A stretch of 64,000 bases of DNA from Roseiflexus sp. RS-1 (GCF_000016665.1 NC_009523.1:4711501-4775500), one strand, 5' to 3'. Positions 16,987 through 27,010 are shown, counted from the first letter of the stretch. Notes: generated by a model not told the origin, from the sequence alone. Made by a program: numbers and translations.

Positions 16987-18843
16987 ATGGCTGTCCGCAC
17001 CACGCGCAGCACGGTTGTCAATCGCACGCCAGCGCGACGCAGCGCCACACCGATCCGTCCGATCACGATCAGTCGCTGGCGGCTGAACCTGATCCTGCTG
17101 ATCGCTGTGCTGATCATTGTGCGCGTGGCGGTGCATCTGGGCAGCATTCAGACCGGGCAGGTGCGGGTTGGCGGACGCACGCTGGCAGAGATGGCGCGCG
17201 CCGAGGTGTACCAAAGCCTGCCGATCCCTGCGCCGCGCGGCGTTATTCGCGACAGCAAAGGAAACGTCCTGGCGCTCGATGTCGATCTCCAGAGTCTGTA
17301 TGTCGTACCGTCGCTGATCGATCAGAAGCAGGCGCCGCGCCTGGCGCTGACCCTTTCCGGTCTGCTGGGCGTTCCGTCGCCCGACATTCTGGCAGCGATG
17401 CAGAACACATCGCGCTATCAGGTGCGTATCAAACGCTGGCTCGAACCGGAGATCGCCGAACGCATCATAGCGCTCGACGAACCTGGACTGCTGCTCCAGT
17501 ACGAACCGCGCCGCGTCTACCCGCAACAGACCTTCGCCGCCCACGTGGTCGGCGCAGTCAATTTCGAGCATGTCGGCATCAGCGGCATCGAAGGGTACTA
17601 CGATACCCTGCTGCGCGGCAGCACCGGCGTCATTACGGCGGAAGTCGACTCGCAGCGCAACCCGATCTGGATCGCGCCGCAGGAAGTTCAACCGGCTACA
17701 CCGGGCGTCGATCTCCAGTTGACCATCGATCCCACCGTGCAGCACATTATCGAGACCGAACTGAAAAAAGCGGTCGATGACCACAACGCCGACGGCGGCG
17801 TGGTGATCGTGATGGACCCGCGCACCGGCGCGATCCTTGGCATGGCCAGTTATCCGACATTCGATCCGAACCGCTATGTCGAGTACGCACCGGAAATGTA
17901 CAACCTGAACCCGGCTGTCGGGACGCAGTACGAGCCGGGTTCGACCTTCAAGATCTTTACGGTTGCCGCCGGGTTGCAGACGCGCGCGTTTACCGCTGAT
18001 ACGGTCGTCGATGATCCCGGTAGCGTCTATCGCTATGGATGGCGGCTGTCGAACTGGAACGGGGCGGGGAACGGTCCTGTCAACCCGGAAAAGGTGCTCT
18101 ACTACTCGAGCAATGTCGGTGCGCTGCAACTCGCGGAACTGATCGGCGCCGATCGCTTCTACGCGATGCTGAACGAGTTCGGTTTTGGACGTCCCACCGG
18201 TATCGACATTGCCGGTGAAGCGGCGGGCATGGTGCAGACGCCAGCGCGACAGGGCTGGAGTCCGCTGGTGCTCGATACCAACGGATATGGTCAGGGGATT
18301 GCCGTGACGCCGCTTCAACTGGTGCGCATGGTGGCTGCGATCGGCAACGATGGCAAACTCATGCGCCCATACGTGGTCGAACGGCGCTGTCGCGGCGATG
18401 ATTGCGTCATTACCCAGCCCAAACAGATCGGGCAACCGATCGAGCCGGGAGTGGCATGGACGGTGCGCCGCATGCTGGTGAAATCCGCCAACCATTATGC
18501 ACCGGTTGTCTGGGCGGGCATGACCGGTCACTACCGTGATACATGGCTCGTGCCCGGCTATGAAGTATGCGCCAAGACCGGCACATCGTCGATCCCGGAC
18601 GGACGCGGCGGGTATGTCGCCGATGCGACGATTGGATCGGTCGCCGGGCTTGCGCCAGCCGAGCATGCACGTTTCGCCATTCTGGTGAAAGTTGACCGCC
18701 CGCGCGATGATTACTGGGCGGTGCGCACCGCGATCCCGCTCTTCCAGTCGATAGCGACGCAACTGCTCCAGTATGCACGGATCGCCCCCGATATGGGACT
18801 GGTCGATCCAGGGCAGACGGTGGGCGGGCGTCTCAACCGGTAG
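16987..18843 (+). CDS. ftsI: Penicillin-binding protein 2/FtsI-type transpeptidase
   Basis: This 618-residue class B penicillin-binding protein cross-links septal peptidoglycan. A single membrane helix (about 38-57) precedes the PBP dimerisation region (about 75-240) and the transpeptidase domain. The active-site motifs are present: EPGSTFK (nucleophile Ser), YSSNVG (SxN) and KTGTSS (KTG). No PASTA repeats follow. An AAGGAA site precedes the ATG. Its place after ftsL supports an FtsI rather than an elongation role. Confidence 0.95.
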   Translation: MAVRTTRSTVVNRTPARRSATPIRPITISRWRLNLILLIAVLIIVRVAVHLGSIQTGQVRVGGRTLAEMARAEVYQSLPIPAPRGVIRDSKGNVLALDVDLQSLYVVPSLIDQKQAPRLALTLSGLLGVPSPDILAAMQNTSRYQVRIKRWLEPEIAERIIALDEPGLLLQYEPRRVYPQQTFAAHVVGAVNFEHVGISGIEGYYDTLLRGSTGVITAEVDSQRNPIWIAPQEVQPATPGVDLQLTIDPTVQHIIETELKKAVDDHNADGGVVIVMDPRTGAILGMASYPTFDPNRYVEYAPEMYNLNPAVGTQYEPGSTFKIFTVAAGLQTRAFTADTVVDDPGSVYRYGWRLSNWNGAGNGPVNPEKVLYYSSNVGALQLAELIGADRFYAMLNEFGFGRPTGIDIAGEAAGMVQTPARQGWSPLVLDTNGYGQGIAVTPLQLVRMVAAIGNDGKLMRPYVVERRCRGDDCVITQPKQIGQPIEPGVAWTVRRMLVKSANHYAPVVWAGMTGHYRDTWLVPGYEVCAKTGTSSIPDGRGGYVADATIGSVAGLAPAEHARFAILVKVDRPRDDYWAVRTAIPLFQSIATQLLQYARIAPDMGLVDPGQTVGGRLNR

Positions 18844-18922
18844 GCGCAGGAAGCATGCTGCGCCGTTGTTTCCGGTCGAATCAGGTTATGTTACAATGCC
18901 GCCGGATTGGTTCCTGTGATCA

Positions 18923-20395
18923 ATGAAGGGCACGGCGGTGTTGCAACTGGACGAAGTGCTGCGTGGCGTGCAGGCGGAAGCGGATCGGCGCAAGCCGTCG
19001 CTGCCGCCCGCACTGATGCAGGTCGCCTTCAGCGAAGCGGTGATCGATTCGCGGCAGGCGACGTCGGAGTGCCTGTTCGTCGCCCTGCGCGGCGAGCGGG
19101 TCGATGGCCACGAGTTTCTGGCGGACGCGGCAGCGCGTGGTGCACGCGGCGCCCTGGTGCGCCGCGACAAACTGTCGAACCTGTCGCTCGAACGTCCTTA
19201 TGCGGTGATCGATCCGGTCACCGGAGAAGGACTCGAACAGGCGACACCCGATAGTGTGCTGCTGATCGCTGTCGATGATCCGCAGGCGGCGCTGAACCGA
19301 CTGGCAGCCTATCACCGGGGGAAGTATCACCCCGTCGTGATCGGCGTCACCGGAAGCGTGGGTAAAACCTCGACGAAAGAGGTGACTGCCAGCGTGCTCC
19401 AGCGCAGCTTTCGCACCTTAAAAAGTCCAAGAAGTTACAACAGCGAGGCGTCATTGCCCATCGTGCTGCTCAAACTGACCGCCGACCATCAGGTGGCAGT
19501 GCTGGAAATGGGCATGTACGGTCCGGGTGAGATCGCGCATCTGGCGGCTCTTGCCCGGCCACGCCTCGGAATCGTGACCAATGTCGGACCTTCGCACCTT
19601 GAGCGGATGGGGAGCATCGAAGCGATCCAACGCGCCAAAAGCGAGTTGCCGCAGGCGCTGCCCGACGATGGGTTTGCAATCCTCAACATCGATGACCTGC
19701 GGGTGCGCGCAATGGCGGAGGTGACGCGCGCCCGCCCATTCTTCTATGGTCTCGACCCGGCAGCGGATCTCTGGGCGGATTCGATCGAAAGTCGTGGGTT
19801 GCAGGGGATCAGTTTTCGGGTGCATTATCAGGGTGACGCTTTCTATCTGACGCTCCCGTTGCTGGGACGGCACAGCGTTCATACGGCGCTCGCTGCGGCG
19901 TCCGCCGGGTTGCTGCTCGGCATGGAGTGGGAAGCGATTATTGCCGGGCTGCGCGACGAAAGCGCCCAACTCAGGCTTCTGGCTGTGCCCGGCGTCAATC
20001 AGACAACGCTGATCGACGATACATACAATGCATCGCCAGCCTCGATGCTGGCGGCGCTCAACCTGCTGGCGGAACTCGAAGGGCGGCGCATCGCCATTCT
20101 GGGCGATATGCTCGAATTGGGAAGCGTCGAAGAAGAGGCACACCGCAGGGTTGGAGCGCGTGTTGCCGAAGTTGCCCGGTTTCTGATCACGGTTGGACGG
20201 CGGGCGCGCTGGATCGCCGATGAGGCGCTTCAGGCAGGTATGGCGCCCGACCAGGTGTGGAGCGTGGACGATAACGATGAAGCGGCAGACCTGGCGATGT
20301 CCTGCCTGGCGCCCGGCGATATCGTGTTGATCAAGGGGTCGCGCGGTATGCTGATGGAGAGTATTGTGGCGCGATTGCAGCAGCGTCGTCCGTGA
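18923..20395 (+). CDS. murF: UDP-MurNAc-tripeptide:D-Ala-D-Ala ligase MurF
   Basis: MurF (490 residues) adds D-Ala-D-Ala to the UDP-MurNAc-tripeptide in the cytoplasm. It shows the Mur-ligase N-domain (IDSRQATSECLFVALRGERVDGHEF), the ATP loop GVTGSVGKTSTKE (about 141-153), EMGMYGPGEI and the C-domain with DDTYNASPASM. A GTG at 18938 preceded by AAGGGC is an alternative start that would drop 5 residues. murE, which normally precedes murF, is absent here. Confidence 0.96.
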   Translation: MKGTAVLQLDEVLRGVQAEADRRKPSLPPALMQVAFSEAVIDSRQATSECLFVALRGERVDGHEFLADAAARGARGALVRRDKLSNLSLERPYAVIDPVTGEGLEQATPDSVLLIAVDDPQAALNRLAAYHRGKYHPVVIGVTGSVGKTSTKEVTASVLQRSFRTLKSPRSYNSEASLPIVLLKLTADHQVAVLEMGMYGPGEIAHLAALARPRLGIVTNVGPSHLERMGSIEAIQRAKSELPQALPDDGFAILNIDDLRVRAMAEVTRARPFFYGLDPAADLWADSIESRGLQGISFRVHYQGDAFYLTLPLLGRHSVHTALAAASAGLLLGMEWEAIIAGLRDESAQLRLLAVPGVNQTTLIDDTYNASPASMLAALNLLAELEGRRIAILGDMLELGSVEEEAHRRVGARVAEVARFLITVGRRARWIADEALQAGMAPDQVWSVDDNDEAADLAMSCLAPGDIVLIKGSRGMLMESIVARLQQRRP

Positions 20396-20460
20396 CGCTC
20401 CATCGCTCTGTTGGGTCGATATCCATCATCCCGGAGAGCAATGACGTAGAGGAGACACAC

Positions 20461-21552
20461 GTGCGCGAAACGCTCCAGGCATTACTGGTGCAGGATATGG
20501 CACGAGCGCTGCTGCTGGCGGCAGCCGCCTTTATCCTGACCCTCGCAACGGGCGGATACTGGATCCGCTTCCTGCGCCGCCATCGGATTGGTAAGCAGAT
20601 TCGCCTCGAAGGACCGCAGAGTCACCTGGTCAAAACCGGTACGCCAACGATGGGCGGGATCATCATCCTGCTGCCGGTCATCGTTCTGACCGTGGCGTTC
20701 AACCTGATCGATCGCTGGTCGATCCTGCTGCCGCTTGCAGTCCTGGTTGCGTTTGCCATCCTCGGCGCAATTGATGATTATATGTCGCTGGTTGGGAGTC
20801 GATCGAAGACCTATGGGTTTACGCCGCACACCAAAATGGCGTTGATGCTGCTGATCTCCTTTGGCGCTGCGCTGGCGCTCTACCTGCCGCCGCCGTTCGG
20901 TCTGGCAAACTTTGGGCAGGTGCGCGTTCCGTTTGTCGGGCAGTTCGACATCGGTCTGTGGTTCATTCCGTTTGCCATGCTGATCATTGTCGGTACGAGC
21001 AATGCGGTGAACCTTACCGATGGTCTCGATAGTCTGGCAGGCTGGAATCTGACGCTGGCATTCGCTGCCTATGGGGTGATCACCTTCCTGAACGGCGAGT
21101 TCATCAACCTGATGGCGTTCTGCTTCACGCTCGTCGGTGCGTGTGCGGCATTTCTGTGGTACAACGCGCATCCGGCGCAGGTGTTCATGGGTGATCTGGG
21201 TTCGCTCTCACTGGGGGCGGTGCTGGGCGTGATTGCCCTTCAGTCGCAGCAGTGGCTGCTGTTGCCGGTCGTCGGTCTGGTGTTCGTCGCCGAAGCGCTC
21301 TCGGTCATCATCCAGGTTGGCTATTTCAAATGGACGAAACGGCGCACCGGCGTTGGACGTCGGGTGTTCAAAATGTCGCCGCTGCACAACCACTTTGAAC
21401 TGCTCGGCTGGAGCGAAACGCAGGTGATGCAGCGCTTCGTGCTGGTAGGCATGGTGGCGGCGCTGGTCGGCATATCGCTGGCGCTGACGATCAATGATGC
21501 GCAACGGGCGCGGATGACGGTCGAACGTCCGGCGGTGACGGTGGAGCGGTAA
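20461..21552 (+). CDS. mraY: Phospho-N-acetylmuramoyl-pentapeptide transferase MraY
   Basis: MraY moves phospho-MurNAc-pentapeptide to undecaprenyl phosphate, making lipid I. It is an inner-membrane protein of 363 residues with about ten helices. Signatures include KTGTPTMGGI, the acidic GAIDDY (Mg site), NAVNLTDGLDSLAG, FMGDLGSLSLG and SPLHNHFE. The chosen start is GTG at 20461, seven bases after AGGAGA; the open frame extends upstream to overlap the murF stop, but without homology. The C-terminus ends in a repetitive VERPAVTVER. Confidence 0.97.
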   Translation: MRETLQALLVQDMARALLLAAAAFILTLATGGYWIRFLRRHRIGKQIRLEGPQSHLVKTGTPTMGGIIILLPVIVLTVAFNLIDRWSILLPLAVLVAFAILGAIDDYMSLVGSRSKTYGFTPHTKMALMLLISFGAALALYLPPPFGLANFGQVRVPFVGQFDIGLWFIPFAMLIIVGTSNAVNLTDGLDSLAGWNLTLAFAAYGVITFLNGEFINLMAFCFTLVGACAAFLWYNAHPAQVFMGDLGSLSLGAVLGVIALQSQQWLLLPVVGLVFVAEALSVIIQVGYFKWTKRRTGVGRRVFKMSPLHNHFELLGWSETQVMQRFVLVGMVAALVGISLALTINDAQRARMTVERPAVTVER

Positions 21553-21558
21553 AACAGT

Positions 21559-22959
21559 ATGCAACTGGCAGGCAAGCGCGCGCTGGTTATGGGGCTTGGC
21601 GTTCACGGCGGCGGAACAGGCGTGGCACGATTCCTCGCCTTGCAAGGCGCCGATGTGACGGTCACCGATCTGCGCGGACCCGATGACCTGCGCGCGTCGC
21701 TCGATGCGCTCGCCGGTCTGCCAATCCGTTTCGTGTTGGGCGAACACCGTGACGATGATTTTCGCCGGGCGGAGATTGTAGTCCGCAACCCGGCAGTGCC
21801 GCCCAACTCCCGCTACCTCCAGATTGCGCGGGCGGCTGGCGCAACTATCGAAATGGAGATGACCATCTTCTTCCGGCTCTGCCCCGGACCCATCCTCGGC
21901 GTTACCGGCACCAAGGGCAAAACGACAACAACCCTCCTGCTCGGCGCTATGCTGCGCGAGCAGTTTCCGGATACCGTGATCGCTGGCAATCTGCGCATTT
22001 CGGCGCTCGAACAGCTGCCCACGATCACCGCCACGACCCCCGTGGTGCTGGAACTCTCGTCGTTTGCGCTCGAAGGGTTGGGTGAAGCCGGGCTAAGCCC
22101 GAAGATTGCCTGTATCACCACCATTGCGCCAGATCACCTGGACCGGCACGGGACGATGGAAGCGTACATTCTGGCAAAGGAGCAGATCTGGCGACATCAA
22201 CGACCCGGCGATGCGGTGGCGCTGAATGCCGACTCGCCGATCATCCGCGCGATGGCGGTGGTTGAACAGCGCCCTGACGATGTTGTGTGGTTCGCCAGCG
22301 CCGCCCATCCGGCGCTGGCACACGCAGGGCGGGCAGCCTTCTGGCAGGGAGACGAGTTGGTCTGGCGTGATCATCGTGGCGGAAGGCACGTCATCTGCAC
22401 CCGCGACGACGTGCAACTCCGCGGCACGCACAATCTGGGGAACATTGCTGCGGCAACTGCGGCAGCCTGTTCCTTTGGCGTTGCGCCAGATCATATTCGA
22501 CGCGCCGTGCAGACGTTTCCCGGCGTCGAACATCGGTTAGAGCTGGTGCGTGAACTTGATGGTGTGCGTTATGTCAACGACACCGCAGCAACAGCGCCCG
22601 AAGCAGCGATAGCCGCCCTGCGCACCTTCGATGATCCAATCGTGTTGATCGCTGGCGGCGCTGACAAACAGTTGCCCTTCGATGATCTTGCGCGTGAGAT
22701 TGCCGGGCGCGTCAAAGCAGTTGTGCTGGTGGACGGAACCGCCACCCCGAAGTTGCAACGGGCTCTGCGTCTGGTTGATCCGTCGGTTGACGTGTGCGGA
22801 CCATTCGACGACTTTGAGCGAGCGGTTATCGCAGCCCGTCACATTGCTGCACCCGGCGACATTGTGCTGCTTTCGCCAGGATGCGCCAGTTTTGGCATGT
22901 TCCGCAACGAATTTCATCGCGGTGAAGCATTTCGCCGCATCGTCGAGAGTTTCACGTGA
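21559..22959 (+). CDS. murD: UDP-MurNAc-L-Ala:D-Glu ligase MurD
   Basis: MurD (466 residues) adds D-glutamate to UDP-MurNAc-L-Ala using ATP. The N-terminal Rossmann-like domain ([16 protein letters not shown]), the ATP loop [15 protein letters not shown] (about 113-127), the central-domain [10 protein letters not shown] and the C-domain ([37 protein letters not shown]) match the family. The normal length and an overlapping GTGA junction with the next gene indicate one transcript. Confidence 0.97.
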   Translation: MQLAGKRALVMGLGVHGGGTGVARFLALQGADVTVTDLRGPDDLRASLDALAGLPIRFVLGEHRDDDFRRAEIVVRNPAVPPNSRYLQIARAAGATIEMEMTIFFRLCPGPILGVTGTKGKTTTTLLLGAMLREQFPDTVIAGNLRISALEQLPTITATTPVVLELSSFALEGLGEAGLSPKIACITTIAPDHLDRHGTMEAYILAKEQIWRHQRPGDAVALNADSPIIRAMAVVEQRPDDVVWFASAAHPALAHAGRAAFWQGDELVWRDHRGGRHVICTRDDVQLRGTHNLGNIAAATAAACSFGVAPDHIRRAVQTFPGVEHRLELVRELDGVRYVNDTAATAPEAAIAALRTFDDPIVLIAGGADKQLPFDDLAREIAGRVKAVVLVDGTATPKLQRALRLVDPSVDVCGPFDDFERAVIAARHIAAPGDIVLLSPGCASFGMFRNEFHRGEAFRRIVESFT

Positions 22960-23807
22960 GCGATAACGATAACGATTATCAGCGTATCCTGCGCAACCTC
23001 GAAGCAGCGGGGCGCCCTCCGGAAGAACCGGCGCCCGCAGAACAGGCTGAAGCAGCATCGCTGCGCGTGCGTGTTCCGCTGTTTACGCCCTGGGCGGCGC
23101 GCATCCTGCTGACGATCAACATTCTTGTCTTCGTTGGTCCCTGGTTGCTGGACGTGATCGGCATCCGTATTGCCGGCGTCGTGAGTGTGTACGAACTGAC
23201 TCTGATCTGGGGCGCGAAAGAAAATGCCGCGATTTCTATCGGCGGGCAGTACTACCGTTTTCTGACCGCAATGTTTCTTCATGGCAGCATTGCGCACCTG
23301 TTCTTCAACTCGTTTGCGCTCTATTCGCTGGGCTTCGAAGCCGAACGCATCTTCGGCTCGCAACGCTTCCTGGCGCTCTACCTGATTGCCGGTCTGGGCG
23401 GCGGAGTGATGTCGTATGCGTTCAATCCCAACCCCTCAGTTGGCGCGTCGGGGGCGATTTTCGGGCTGATTGGCGCGTTGATCGCCTTTTACGTCGTTGC
23501 GCGTTCGGTGCTGGGCGGCATCGCACGCCAGCAACTCGGCAGCCTGATATTCGTGGTGATGATCAATCTGGCGCTCGGATTTACATCGCCCTACATCGAC
23601 AACAATGCACATATCGGCGGGTTGCTGACCGGTGCGGTGATCGGATGGTTGCTGGCGCCGCGTTTTGCGCTCGACCCGCGTTCCTATCCGCCGACAGTCG
23701 TGCGATTGGGTCTGCGCGCTGGATGGCCCCTGACAATGGCAGTGCTGGCGGTGCTGGTCGTGCTGGCGCTGATCATCACGCCGCCGCTGCAAACGCTCTC
23801 GCCGTAG
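22956..23807 (+). CDS. Rhomboid-family intramembrane serine protease
   Basis: This 283-residue membrane protein has a cytoplasmic Pro/Glu-rich N-terminus (about 1-40) and six or seven helices. The catalytic Ser is Ser165 in GASGAIFG and the partner His is His219 in [21 protein letters not shown] (about 107-120) supplies the oxyanion-side His and Asn residues. All catalytic positions are intact, so it should be an active intramembrane protease. It starts at GTG overlapping the murD stop (GTGA) and so is translated with the wall genes, an unusual place for a rhomboid. Its substrate is unknown; a nearby single-pass division protein such as FtsL or FtsQ is speculation. Confidence 0.94.
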   Translation: MSDNDNDYQRILRNLEAAGRPPEEPAPAEQAEAASLRVRVPLFTPWAARILLTINILVFVGPWLLDVIGIRIAGVVSVYELTLIWGAKENAAISIGGQYYRFLTAMFLHGSIAHLFFNSFALYSLGFEAERIFGSQRFLALYLIAGLGGGVMSYAFNPNPSVGASGAIFGLIGALIAFYVVARSVLGGIARQQLGSLIFVVMINLALGFTSPYIDNNAHIGGLLTGAVIGWLLAPRFALDPRSYPPTVVRLGLRAGWPLTMAVLAVLVVLALIITPPLQTLSP

Positions 23808-23890
23808 ATGCAGTCCTCCATGTCTTCCTGTAATCTGGAGTAGCGCAGGAACGCGGTCACACGGCGTTCCCCATTCATACCTGGTGGCAT

Positions 23891-25162
23891 ATGGCAGTCA
23901 TGCTTCAACGCAAACCGGACTACCCCCTGCTGACGGCAGTCGGGGTACTGATCCCGCTTGGACTGGTCATGGTCTACAGCGCATCGTTTATGCGCGCGTA
24001 TGCTGATACCGGCGATCAACTCTACTACACCTGGCGGCAGATGATCGCTGCGCTGATCGGCACGGCTGGCTTACTTGCGGCGCAATGCGTCGATTACCGC
24101 GTCTGGCGGCGCTTCTCGGTGCATCTGATGGCGGGTGCGCTCTTCCTCCTCCTGTTGACGCTGATCCTGCCAGCATCGATGACCGAAGCCAACGGCGCAC
24201 GCAGCTGGATCCGCATTGGTGCGTTCAGTATGCAACCATCGGAGATCGCCAAACTGGCGCTGGTGATCTACTTCGCCGACTGGCTATCGCGCCGTGGCGA
24301 GAAACTGACCAACGTCACCTACGGACTGGTTCCGTTTGCGCTGATGCTCGGCGTGGTGTGCGGGCTGGTGATGCTGGGGCGCGACCTCGGAACGACGATT
24401 GTGCTGGTGATCATTGCCGGGATTGTGTACTTTGCCGCTGGTGCAAACCTGCTCCATGTCATTGGAGCGGCAGTCGTCGCGGGTGGCGCATTCTGGGGAT
24501 TGATCAATATTGCGGCATACCGGCAGGAGCGGATCGCCGCCTGGATCGATCCGTTTGCGCACTACCAGGGCGCGGGGTATCAACCGGTGCATGCACTCTA
24601 CGCCCTGGCGAGCGGCGGACTGTTCGGCGTCGGCATCGGACAGGCGCGCCAGAAGTTCTTCTGGTTGCCCGAAGCGCACACCGACGCCATCTTTGCCATT
24701 ATCGGCGAAGAGTTCGGTCTGATCGGAACCCTGTTCGTCGTCACCTGCTTTCTGGTGATCGCCTACCGCGGGATGCGCATTGCCGGACGATCGTCCGATC
24801 CCTTTGCGGCGCTGCTCGCAACCGGCATCACCGCCTGGCTGGTCTTTCAGGCATTGATCAACATTGCCGTGGTGACGACCCTTATTCCGTTTACGGGGTT
24901 GACCCTGCCCTTCATCAGTTACGGCGGAACGTCATTGACCGTATGTATGACGGCGGTTGGCATACTGCTGAACATTTCGCGTTATGCTGGCAACCCATCT
25001 CCTGGTGAGATCGATGAAACAGTCACGGATACCGCGCGATCCAGACGGGCTGCCTCCTTTGCGCGCCTGGCTGGTTGGTGGCGGAACGGGCGGGCACGTG
25101 TATCCGGCGTTAGCCGTCGCCGCAGCACTCAACGCGCATGGGGCGCAATTCGTCGTCGCTGA
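23891..25162 (+). CDS. ftsW: SEDS-family glycosyltransferase FtsW
   Basis: FtsW is the divisome peptidoglycan polymerase that works with FtsI. Ten membrane helices are predicted across about 365 residues, with family motifs NGARSWIRIG, QPSEIAKLAL, GRDLGTTIV, FWLPEAHTDAIFAIIGEE and PFISYGGTS. Its position between murD and murG argues for FtsW rather than RodA. The frame continues about 50 residues past the conserved end as a basic Arg-rich tail, and this tail overlaps the start of murG by about 149 nt in another frame. GGTGG precedes the ATG. Confidence 0.94.
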   Translation: MAVMLQRKPDYPLLTAVGVLIPLGLVMVYSASFMRAYADTGDQLYYTWRQMIAALIGTAGLLAAQCVDYRVWRRFSVHLMAGALFLLLLTLILPASMTEANGARSWIRIGAFSMQPSEIAKLALVIYFADWLSRRGEKLTNVTYGLVPFALMLGVVCGLVMLGRDLGTTIVLVIIAGIVYFAAGANLLHVIGAAVVAGGAFWGLINIAAYRQERIAAWIDPFAHYQGAGYQPVHALYALASGGLFGVGIGQARQKFFWLPEAHTDAIFAIIGEEFGLIGTLFVVTCFLVIAYRGMRIAGRSSDPFAALLATGITAWLVFQALINIAVVTTLIPFTGLTLPFISYGGTSLTVCMTAVGILLNISRYAGNPSPGEIDETVTDTARSRRAASFARLAGWWRNGRARVSGVSRRRSTQRAWGAIRRR

Positions 25163-26333
25163 TACAGACGGTGGACGCAACCGGGCGATGTCGCGCCACA
25201 CCCGCTGGTCGGCGCTGTATGTCGGCAGTGTCGGCGGCATGGAAGCCGCGCTGGTGGCGCGTGAGAGCGCCCTGCCATTCCACGCGCTGCCGGCGGCTGC
25301 GGTGCGGGGGCGGAATCCGTTGACCATGGTGCGCAACCTGATAACCCTGGCGCGTGGAACCGGAGCAGCGCACCGTCTGATTGCCCGTGATCGCCCTGCG
25401 GCAATCCTGGGAACGGGTGGATATGTGTGCGTACCGGTCTTTCTCGCAGCGCGGCTGGCGTGCGTGCCAACGGTGATCTACCAGCCTGATGTTGTTCCTG
25501 GGCTGGCTGTACGTTTGCTGGCGCGCCTGGCAAACCTGGTCGCCTGTAGCGTGGCGGACTCCGGGCGCTATCTGGGGTTGACCCCGGTGGATTTTGAGCG
25601 TGCCGTGCCCCAACTGGAAACGCAGAACCGGACAGTCCGCCTGATCGTGACCGGTTATCCGGTGCGGCAGGAATTGTTTCACGCCGACCGGCGCGCGTGC
25701 CGCGCGGTGTTTGGGTTGAGCGACGACCTGCCGACACTGCTCGTCGCTGGCGGCAGTCGCGGGGCGCGCAGCATCAATCGCGCTATTGCCGCCCTGCTAC
25801 CATCGCTGTTACCATTGATGGAAATCATTCATGTGTGCGGTCGTGAAGGCGACGCGACATTTCTGCGCGCGGCGATCAGGGTATTGCCAGAGAACCTGCA
25901 AAAGCGGTATCATCTCTTTGAGTATTTGCATAGCGCGCCCGACATATCAGGGCAGGAGGGTTTGCCTTCAACACCGACGATGATCGCCGCGCTGGTCGCC
26001 GCCGATCTCGCGGTCTGTCGCAGCGGCGCATCGATACTTGGAGAATTGCCAGCGGTCGGCTTACCGGCAGTGCTGGCGCCGTACCCTTACGTTCACCAGG
26101 ACGAGAATGCCGATTACCTGGTGCAGCGCGGCGCGGCGGTGAAGGTAAGCGATGCAGCATTGGCGGACACGACGGAAAAAGGATCGCTGTTTCGCGCAAT
26201 TTACCGGCTCCTCAACTGTCCAGAAGAGCGTCGTGCAATGGCGGAACGCGCGCGGGCGCTGGCGCAACCGGACGCAGCACAGAAGCTCGCGTTCCTGCTG
26301 GAGACGCTGGTGATCAGGAGACAAACGGCATGA
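25014..26333 (+). CDS. murG: UDP-GlcNAc:lipid I N-acetylglucosaminyltransferase MurG
   Basis: MurG converts lipid I to lipid II on the cytoplasmic membrane face. The N-domain begins WLVGGGTGGHVYPALAVAAAL and the C-domain has VAGGSRGARSINRAI, CRSGASILGELPAVGLPAVLAPYP and HQDENADYL, the nucleotide and acceptor motifs. At 439 residues it is longer than the usual 350-370; extra sequence lies in the N-domain and around EYLHSAPDISGQEG. I chose ATG 25014 (MKQSRIP) with GGTGAGA nearby; an in-frame ATG at 24984 is less likely. It overlaps the ftsW tail at its 5' end and the next gene by 4 nt (ATGA). Confidence 0.94.
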   Translation: MKQSRIPRDPDGLPPLRAWLVGGGTGGHVYPALAVAAALNAHGAQFVVADTDGGRNRAMSRHTRWSALYVGSVGGMEAALVARESALPFHALPAAAVRGRNPLTMVRNLITLARGTGAAHRLIARDRPAAILGTGGYVCVPVFLAARLACVPTVIYQPDVVPGLAVRLLARLANLVACSVADSGRYLGLTPVDFERAVPQLETQNRTVRLIVTGYPVRQELFHADRRACRAVFGLSDDLPTLLVAGGSRGARSINRAIAALLPSLLPLMEIIHVCGREGDATFLRAAIRVLPENLQKRYHLFEYLHSAPDISGQEGLPSTPTMIAALVAADLAVCRSGASILGELPAVGLPAVLAPYPYVHQDENADYLVQRGAAVKVSDAALADTTEKGSLFRAIYRLLNCPEERRAMAERARALAQPDAAQKLAFLLETLVIRRQTA

Positions 26334-26992
26334 TAACGATCGATCTGAGCGGTCCGTTCGTTACCTATTCGATCCTTGCGACGCTTGGCATCCTCGGTTG
26401 GATCTGGGGGTTTCGGTACATTGTCAGCCTGGGGTTGCTGACCACAATTGCCTATGTGGTGTCAGTCCAGGGCGGCAATTTCATCGTTGACCTGATCAAT
26501 CGAACGTACAGCAACCTGCCGCGCCTGGCTGCCTTTCTGACCGGCGGCAGTACTGCCGATGTTGCGCCGCTCGGTCCGATCATCCCAGAAAATCTCGAAG
26601 CGCCACTCCTGCTGCGGGTACTGCTTTTCATCGCGCTGGTTGCCATCGGTATCGGATATTCGTTCCCATGGAAAGGCAAACCGCTCGGCGGATGGGGCGG
26701 CAAACGACCGCTGCGTATTCTGGGGGCGTTGACGGGTCTGTATACCGCCGTTCTGCTGACCAGCGCCGTATCGATCTTCTGGCGAGAGTTTGCGCCAACC
26801 GTGGAAGTTTCGCCAACTGTCGCAACAGCATTGAATAGTTTGCCAACCTGGACCGGCATCATTCCTTCGACCATCACCGCATTCGTTATCACGCTGCTGA
26901 TTGTGACGGTGATCCGCTTCAACCGTGTCTGGGCGGTTGATGGCGGCGGCGGCGGCGGTGGCGGCGGCGGCGGCGGCGGACCAAAAAAATAA
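26330..26992 (+). CDS. Unrecognised membrane protein with polyglycine tail
   Basis: I do not recognise this 220-residue protein. It has about five hydrophobic segments (near 10-30, 32-50, 98-116, 133-155 and 183-204), with a non-membrane stretch at about 55-95. The C-terminus is a run of 13 glycines followed by PKK, encoded by a GGC/GGT triplet repeat (26943-26982) that may be prone to slippage. It overlaps the murG stop (ATGA) and lies 18 nt before murC, so it is expressed with wall-precursor enzymes. The fold does not suggest an enzyme; a scaffold or a lineage-specific divisome or wall component is possible. Confidence 0.75.
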   Translation: MITIDLSGPFVTYSILATLGILGWIWGFRYIVSLGLLTTIAYVVSVQGGNFIVDLINRTYSNLPRLAAFLTGGSTADVAPLGPIIPENLEAPLLLRVLLFIALVAIGIGYSFPWKGKPLGGWGGKRPLRILGALTGLYTAVLLTSAVSIFWREFAPTVEVSPTVATALNSLPTWTGIIPSTITAFVITLLIVTVIRFNRVWAVDGGGGGGGGGGGGGPKK

Positions 26993-27010
26993 CCGGTTGA
27001 GCAGAAAACC

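Noticed and set aside
16651-18762. 703-residue frame antisense to ftsI
   Set aside because: Shadow of a high-GC gene with clear motifs on the other strand; no ribosome site and no recognisable domain.
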